From assembly GCF_902459465.1 (NCBI RefSeq), contig NC_047067.1, positions 15,684,151 through 15,748,150 on the forward strand: 64,000 nucleotides of DNA, in the 5' to 3' direction. The translations under genes were made by a program, and so were the position numbers. The notes beneath the pieces were generated by a model, which made no database searches, was not told the DNA's origin, and saw nothing but the letters and a program-made list of their open reading frames with translations. Below, in pieces: positions 40,901 through 49,900 of this stretch. Position 1 is the stretch's first letter. Each line of letters begins with the position of its first letter. The stretch is from Asterias rubens (Eukaryota > Echinodermata > Asteroidea > Forcipulatida > Asteriidae).

Positions 40901-43900
40901 TGAAATAGAAGCCCATGAGTTACAAAGTGCACTCAGTGCATTCGGTAAGTTGTTCTCTTTACGTCGTGAAATAGCACGGCACGCCATTTTGTTGAGTGAG
41001 TTTTTGACTTCTGGCCGATCACGTGTCAGTTCGCAAAGTAAAGGGAAAACCGTGCAGTTTCGTGGATATTTTTTGTGGAACCTTATATTCTACTTTTCAA
41101 ATATCTTTCTTACAATATGCATTTTATTACAATTGGTCACAAACGCTTTTCATAGACCAACTCGACCGATCCAAGGTAACGTGTCCCCATATAACATCAA
41201 GCAACAGAGGCTAGCATCCTCCTGAAGACGTTTAGAACATTTTGATCTTCTCAAAACCAAAAGCAATTTCTGATTACATGATGCTACCGCAAACCTTACC
41301 TGAATATTAAAAGTCATTGTGGTTTAATTTTTGTACATCGTTATGTTTTTACAATATATGTTCTGTTTTGTTTCCCCTATTGGTTTATTAATTTAGGATA
41401 TGACTTATCACCGCAAGCACAGGGCGTAATATTCAAACGATTCTCTGAAGATGGGAATATGCCATTTGATGACTATGTATTCTGTTTGGTCAAGCTGAGA
41501 GCAATCACAGGTAATTACTAACCAATTACAGTTTTTTAGTCGAGCAAACGACACCACACTGAGAGCCTAAAGACACAATAAACGAAAGTGAAATTTAAAA
41601 CAGAACATTACTCAATTCATTCATTCGAAATAGTATTTCCTTGAAACACTATTTTCGTCCCCAGGAAATAACTTGGTTTGGGAACAACATTATTTTGAGG
41701 AATCGAAACAATACTTCGTAGGAACGAGAAGTAATTTGCTCGATCGAAATATCCAAGTGATTGGTACTGTTCTCCGAGATTACCGTCTGACAGCTGGTGT
41801 GTGTTTTTTGTTTAAGAAGCTAAACATGTAGGGGTGCGATAATAGTTTTATATTTCTATTCAATAATAGTCGTAATATTTGGGCATAATAATAATAACAA
41901 TAACAATAACAATAACAATGTTCGTCGTGTATGTAAATTGTGGGTGGAGCTACCCAGGGAGAGCTGTTCATTGGCTCTGACGTGGTCGACCGTACGTCGC
42001 GACGTACCGCCAAAACCTGTGAACACTATACATGTAGTCAGAAGCCATCCAACCGTTAACTGCCGTCACACCCAAATTACGATACAACCTGGGAAGCGGC
42101 AGCCAGGGGATCACCTTAAGGGGATGCGACTTTTTTGTTTCAGATATCAATATAAACCACAAGGGAAACTGACTGGGTAAATTTTGAGGTTGAACAAAGA
42201 ATTGACTAGAGTGGGATTCGAACCAACGACCTCCGGATTAACGTGCCGGCGCTCTACCAACTGAGCTATCTAGCCCTATATTGGCGGTGTCCCTATTTTG
42301 TCAATATCTTTGTTCGGGGGTGCTAGTCAGAAGCCATACAACCGTTAACTGCCGTGTAGCCAGGGATCACACACAAATTACGATACAACCTGTGAAGCGG
42401 CAGCCAGGGGATCACATTAAGGGGATGCGACTTTTTTGTTTCAGATAATTATTTTTAATGGGCAAATGGAACGTTCATTCCCCAATGAGGGTAGAGCCTA
42501 CAAAGTTATACTTTTGTTTTAAAAATGATAAGGCTTTATCCAAGCAATCAAGTCGAGACCACACAGCATCTTGAGCAATGCTGTAACGTCAACGGCTTAG
42601 ACTTGTGTTGCCATGTTAGAAGACTAGGGGACGATACGCAAGAATTAACCTCGTTATTTCTCCCTATTTGGTTATAGATCATTTCAGAAGACGTGATGCT
42701 AGTCAGAATGGATATGCAACCTTTAAGTATGATGACGTAAGTACAAGCACTTATTAAAGGTTTTTCCGGTCAATTTCAACAAAAATCCATTCATTTTAAC
42801 TCCTGGCTCATTAAATTTCGTTTTGAAAATGAATGCACTTTGAATCAGCATTCAAGAGTCAAAAAGAGTTATTAAATTTCAACAGTTAAGCATTCACTGG
42901 TCAAATAAAATCATTCAATTTCATCAGGCCGCGAGACTCATTCAATTTCGTTAAAGCCAGCAGCAAGAGCTGGTCAACCATTCAATTTCATTAATGGGCA
43001 ATTCAAATTCTATGTTATGTGCTTATACTTATTCGTTGCTGCCTATTATAAAGGCAGAAACTTTCAGGGGAAACTCATTTCTACACTGGCTTGACGTTTA
43101 AGCCCATACGGCCGGTTTTGAATGAAAAATGGCTGCCTGAGGTCGGTACAGAGCAAGATCAAATTGAGCTTAATATGCTTTCAAATTTTATAACGATCCA
43201 TTATAATTTTAAGCTTTTTGTTTCCCTAATTTTTGTTGTTACCTTCTAATTTGACATGTTCCGGACATTAGCAGACAACAACATGAATACCAGTGCACCA
43301 AAATCTCAAGGCTAAAGCAAAAGATTTGGTTTCCATTTTAAAATTATCGGATACAGGCTTTTTTTAAGGCTAACAAAGCAAAATGAACATTTATTTCAAT
43401 TAAGAAAAAAAAATGATGTAAATATAATGTGAAGTACATGGAAACACCTCTTATAAAGGACAACTTATGTGCCAGTAAAGGAGCTTTAACTTCCAGTTTA
43501 CTCACAAAGCCATAACTCATATTTTAATTGAATGCAAAGAAGTTGAAATTCGTTGCACAGAAATGAAAAAGAAAACTCAAACTAGCAGAAAAATCATGTT
43601 CGCTTCGGTGGGTCTTAATTTGAATACATCAATTGCAAATAGATAGGAGAAATTCAACTTAAGAATGGTCAAAGTGTAGTCTTGAATACCTATAAATGAA
43701 ATAGAATGACTGAAGCGAATCTGAACGAGAAAAATGAAATCACGTGTGCACGAAAAAAGAGACTAAATGCATTAAGAGCTAAAAAGAAACCCTGGTTTGA
43801 GAGGATTAGGGGAAAATGCGTGAATTTGAATGCATGTTAATAAAATTAAATGATTTTTTGCTGAAATTATTAATTTATAGGTCCATGTCGCTTTGAGTAA

Positions 43901-46900
43901 CCTCTCGTTCAAATCAATTTAAAATATTTTTAAAAGAGCACTGTTACCAACTTAAGATGTATTTGTTTATTTAATTTCAGTTCATCCAAGTCACCATGAT
44001 CTATTAGCATGAAGAGTCTTGATATGACTGACTGTGAAGCTGTCATCGCATCTTATGCCAAATTTCATGACGCTGCTAAGACAACAAATTTGCTTAGCAT
44101 GAAACTGATTCCTTGATAAAAACAGGATTAGGCCTACCAACCAAATTTCCATTTGTTTGAAAATCACGTGAACATTTTGGTTGATATTCTGTTTTTCTCA
44201 AGGCAAACATGTCACGCTAAGCAAATTTGTGTGCTTAGCAGCTCTATGAAACTGGGCCCAGGTTTCAGTGAGCATCTTACAGAGTTACCCTAGGATTACG
44301 TTATGCTAAAGGGTTGTTGTTTGGGTGGATGGGTGGATGGGTGGGGCTGGTTTTGAAATGTGAAATCAAGTTCATTTGTTGTATACTACGGGGCGGTTGT
44401 AAGCACGGTCTGAATGTGGCTGCTGCTTGATGTTGTGGCTGCTGCTTGATGTCACGAAGCATATGTCCATCATAGCGACACCCCGTAGAGAGCAAGTTCG
44501 AGTGGGCACATTTAGTCGACCCGTGGTCGACTACTGACCAGCATCGTACGTGCGCCGTGATGCACTCACTCAAACGACTCATTTGGAAGTCTAGTCAACC
44601 TTCCGCCTTTTCGCTTCAGTGTCACTGGTTCCCCTCTGCGCTTTACACACATTCGAATGGAACATTCATGTTGGGACCAGTGAAGAAACCATGGGCTCGA
44701 GGCTGCAATCCCGGCCATATCTCGTTGGGCCCCCCTGCCCCCTTTCAATGTTGGTTCCATTTGCCGACTGTCTTCCGAATTCAGTCAACATTGGGCGGGG
44801 GGCGGGGGGCGGGCAAATGTTTTTAATGTGAATGTGAATGGGAAGTGCACAGGGAACTGTTGTTTTAGGAAAGGGTGGCCAAAGCATTTTGGCCGGGATT
44901 GTCTGAGTGGTTTTTTGAATTTTTTTTACATGCAAAGAACGCTTTGAAAAGATAATGAATGTCCAAACAAAGTGAGTGTCTAATTTTAACAGTGATTATT
45001 TTATGGGGGTAGTGGTGTTTTGTTTTTTGGCGGGGTGGGGTGGGGGGGGGGTGGGGCGGGTGAGGGACTGGCAGAGAGTGTTTATTGCTGGGTCAATGGG
45101 GGTAGTGGTGTTCTGGGTTGGTTTTTTGGTGATATTTTTTTGGGGGGGCTGTTTTGGGGGGCTGGGGGTTGGGGGGCGGGTGAGGGACTGGCAGAGAGTG
45201 GTGGAGGAGAGAGAACGTGAAGCAAAGCATTTCGATACATGGTTACAGCAAGCAAGAGCCTTTTTTCAACATGGTGTTTCGTGGTTTAATATCGAACGAA
45301 AACCGTGCATTTATTCGTCTTTTGCAAAGGAGCGGAAAATCACAGAGAGAAATAGCGGCAACGTGCAATGTATCCCGTAGTTCCGTTCAACGGATTTGTC
45401 AACGTCAAGGCCAAGTTCACCGGTGTCGTCAGCGTGGCCGAGGTGGGCGAAAAAGACTTATTTCTAAGCGGCAGGAGCGTCTTTTGGTGAGAAATAACCA
45501 TGAACTTAGGAAAACAGAGGGGTCATTTACATCGGCAAGAGTGAAGTCTGCATGCGGACTGATGCACGTCTCCGACAGAACCATGAGGCGTGCCATGAAC
45601 AGACTTGGATTCAAGTACAGGCAAGCGCGTAAAAAGGGACTTGTAACAGATTTGGATCTAAAGAAGAGAGTGAGGTTCGCCAAGAAGATGACCCGCCAAT
45701 ACCCGCCAAATGTCTGGACAGAAGTCGCCGGTTGAGTGTACCATTGTGCACACTCGAACATGCTCAGAGTTGCCAACTCTCGCTGATTCTGCAGAAGGTT
45801 CCCTGAAAATGAACCAATCTTTCTACGTTCTAATGAACATAATATTATTATTATGAGCAAATGTTATTTGAAAATCTCTCTGATTATGGAAACCTGATCC
45901 CTTCTATGTTGAATGTAATTCTAAATATCTCCCTGATTGTACAAAATTCTCCCTGATTGCAAGATGCAAATGTTGGCAGCTTTGCTGCAGTCGTAGCCAC
46001 AACCGTGTACTCGGACATTATGGGATCGGGAATGCTTACAGAGTTACTGTGATTTCAATATTGAATGGAAGTTGTTTGAACTATTTGTGTATTTCTGCTT
46101 ATACTCTCGTATTCTCTTGTTTTCGAAAAAGAGAGGTCACACTGCAAAACCCGGCATTTCAACGTTACAACGATTTGCAAATCCAACAATTATTCAACGT
46201 TGTTTCAACATAGAAACTTAACGTGGAAACAACGTATAAATGCCGACATTGAAACAACGTTAATATTCCCACGTTGTTTCTACGTCAGCATTTCGACGTT
46301 AAAACGATTTGCAAATCCAACTATTATTCAACGTTACTTCAACGTCGGGGTATGACGTTGTTTCAACGTTATTTCAACGTGTTTTGCCCATTGGGTTAGC
46401 TCTTGTCAGGGGCTCACCCGAGTGAGCACTGCAGGGTTGACCCAGGGAAGCTAAACGAACGCACCCTTTGTACATCATCCTGTGCAGGGCTAGGGGTAAC
46501 TAAATTTTTAAAGGGTTTCCATAAATTGCAAATTAAAACCTAAAGCCAATCTCACACAAACATATTGCAGTTGTGAAGAAAAAACGAGTTGTTAAAAACT
46601 GTGATACAAGTTTAACTATACAAATTAACGACACGTTTATGGTTACGTTGTAGAAAAAGTCATCTTTATGGTTCAATGTTTTTGCACTACGTCATCACGT
46701 AACGTCCAACCGAACATCGTGTTTTTGTAATTAACAAAAATTCTATGTCTAGTTGTTTTAATGTTTTCTCAAAAAGTAAAGCATTTCATGGAATAATAAT
46801 TCAAGAGAAGTCTTTTACCATTACCTTCTGTAAACCCTGTAAGTTATTTGTAAATCTGTGAACTTTTTTTGTTCTGTTCCGAAAGTGTATAATGGCTTTA

Positions 46901-49900
46901 TAATGGCTTTAAGAGCCATTCAGCCTCGGTATATCAGAAGTATTTACTTTGTAGTAAAATAATAGTTTTATTCATGCGGAATTTAGAAGATGTTATTACT
47001 GAATGCTTCTACTTGGAAGTTTATGCTTTTACTTTATGCTAGTACTTGTCAGTAAATACTACTTTTTATTCATATCGACCATTGTGTTACTTTCCATGTG
47101 CGTCAATCGGGGGGGGGGGGGGGCAGGGGGACATGGTGTTTCCCCCCCCCATCTTTTGGAGGATAGGGGACACAATATCAAATGTCCCCCCCCATATTTT
47201 TGACCACCTTTATCATGAGCCCAGGTATTGCACTGTGATAGACCAAACCCTGTGTCCCACCATGGGCATTAATCCTGAGGGCAAGGATGACACAACTTTT
47301 TGAAGGGTGGGGGACATATCAAATGTCCCCCCTCAAAACTGGCCTAAGATTGCACCACAGAGCATCTAGAATGCAAAATTTCAACGGACCCTTAAGCGGG
47401 CCCGGACCCTTCAGCGGGCCCGGACCCATGCCGTCAAGGATTCACACTTGCATGCCCACTCTTAACAGATTTACCCCCTAATATAAAACTTGTGTCATAG
47501 ATCCGCAACTGAAGATGCTGTTAACCCAAAAGGTTCTACTGCTGCTCACATATTAAAGGCTTTATGTTCTGTTCCATTCTTTGGTTGCCTCTTAATGACC
47601 TAAGATTGCACCACAGAGCATCTAGAATGAAAAAAAAATTCCGGGCCAGGACCCCAGGCCGTAAAAGGCTTCGCGTTCCGCTTTATAGCATGCCCCCATC
47701 TTTAATATATTCCCAACAACCCCCCTCCGTAACATTTCATTTCTTGTCTTAATAGTGATCATTCGTTTTACACGTTCAAAGCACCGTAGCACGTCCATAT
47801 CTTGCCAATGCCCAATCACAAACTCGATACTGAAGGCTCCACCTTACTCGGACCGTTGTGTTTGTTAAACGCTATACATATTCATGTATACGTTATTCAA
47901 TAGAGGCAGGAGAGCTGGAGGCATGTGTAAGCCCCAGGAAAATTCTCTTATTGTCTGCTCCTTGTAAAGCATGCAGGTAGCGAACAGTCACTCCCAAGGC
48001 AGTGTAGTGCTAGCATTCATTATAAAGGAAAGATTTACTAAGCAAGCAGGGTGTGTAAAAAACATGCAAACACTGCAATAGCCTATACAGTATAATACCA
48101 CTATATACTTGTGAGCCCAATATAACATGTGCAAGTCCCTTTGGTTGGGCAGTTGGAGTCTAACAATGTAGGTGTACTCAACTTGTAAAGAAAAGGTCTG
48201 CTGTTCACATTCAAATAAGATTACGTTCATCTGTAATGATATTCAGGACTGCTGTTCACATTCAAATCAGATTACGTTCATCTTTAATGATATTCAGGAC
48301 TGCTGTTCACATTCAAATAAGATTACGTTCATCTGTAATGATATTCAGGTCTGCTGTTCACATTCAAATAAGATTACGTTCATCTGTAATGATATTCAGG
48401 ACTGCTGTTCACACTCAAATAAGATTAGTTGGTCACTTGCAAAATTATATTCTTTTTTTCATTTCTTTTTAAACCCTACTTTGTGTGATCCCTACTGGAT
48501 TTTGGAGTTTCAATCCAACATCTGAGTGATATGAATATCGTGTTTTTGTGTCTGCACATAATAACAGTATTAGTAAGGACGCTGGAGTATCAGCTTTAAC
48601 CGTTATAAATAAATCCTTATGTTATTCGGCCACAGTGACACCCAACATGCTTCGCCCAGGCCCTTCTTAACATACATTTCTTTGCAAAATAGTTTAAGAG
48701 GGTACTAAAAAAAAAAATTTGCTCCTTTTCGCCTTTTCCTTTGGTTATATTTGGCTGGGCACTAGTTGACAACAGCAATTCTTAGTAAATATTTCTTTTA
48801 TATAATGAATGCTATCACTACACTGCCTTGGGAGTGATTGTTCGCTACCTGCATGCTTTACAAGGAGCAGACAATAAGAGAATTTTCCTGGGGCTTACAC
48901 ATGCCTCCAGCTCTCCTGCCTCTATTGAATAACATGAATATGTATAGCGTTTAACAAAGCTACGGTCCGAGTAGGGTGGAGCGTTCAGTATCCAGCTTGT
49001 GATTGGGCATTGGCAAGATCTAGACGTGCTACGGTGCTTTGAACGTGTAAAACGAATGATCACTAATCCACCCTTCGATGCTAGTGATGATATAGGGATG
49101 AAACGCCGTCTGAGAATTAAAATATGCAGAAATAATATGGATACGAAGCTGTCATTGAGTTGTTTTTTAGGTACAATAACCATGATAGCAAAAAATTGTG
49201 TATCATGGCCTAAAGCGGGCCCCGGACCCCACGCCGTAAATATTATGACTAACGGTGTCCCCCCCCCCAAACTTTAAAGACAGATTGACGTCCACGATTA
49301 TATTGCTCATTTCTGCTTAGCAGACAATTATTTTATGCTTGAATGTGCCCAGACCATGAGAGTTCCCGATTACAAGAAGTCACTTCCAGTCAATATTGAT
49401 TATCAATTATTCCTTGGGCCTAATATATGAATGATAAATATTGATGAATGAGCAACTGCATTTGTGGGTTTTTTAATTACTAATTCCATCGTTTTGTCCG
49501 GTTTACTTTCTGTCCTTTAACAGGTGAACTTGAAAAGCAAATATTTGTTCCTCTTTTGGACAAATTTAAGCACATCCACAACCACGTGATTGAACCAAGT
49601 GAAGAGCAAATAAGCATCTACCGTAAATCACTTCAAACTGATCAAGCAACAGCCGTAGGTGTTGAGTTTGACTGGCACCAGGAGTCATTGGAAGAGCACC
49701 AAGCCCGACACAGCAATCAAACTCTTGAGCTGTTTCATGTCGTCACCGCAGTACATTCCATTTACTATGGTGGCCGTATGGAAGTCAAAGTACCATTCCT
49801 GTACAACCTTTTGGTGGACGGTGGAGTAATGGCTTTTGTAGTAATATCAGGTATCTCTCCATATTACAGAGGCGTATTGTCACCACATGAATAAAAACAA

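Noticed and set aside
48172..48525. 117-codon ORF with repeated CCSHSNKITF unit
   Set aside because: Explained by the 51-bp tandem repeat inside an inverted-arm element; no signal or similarity.
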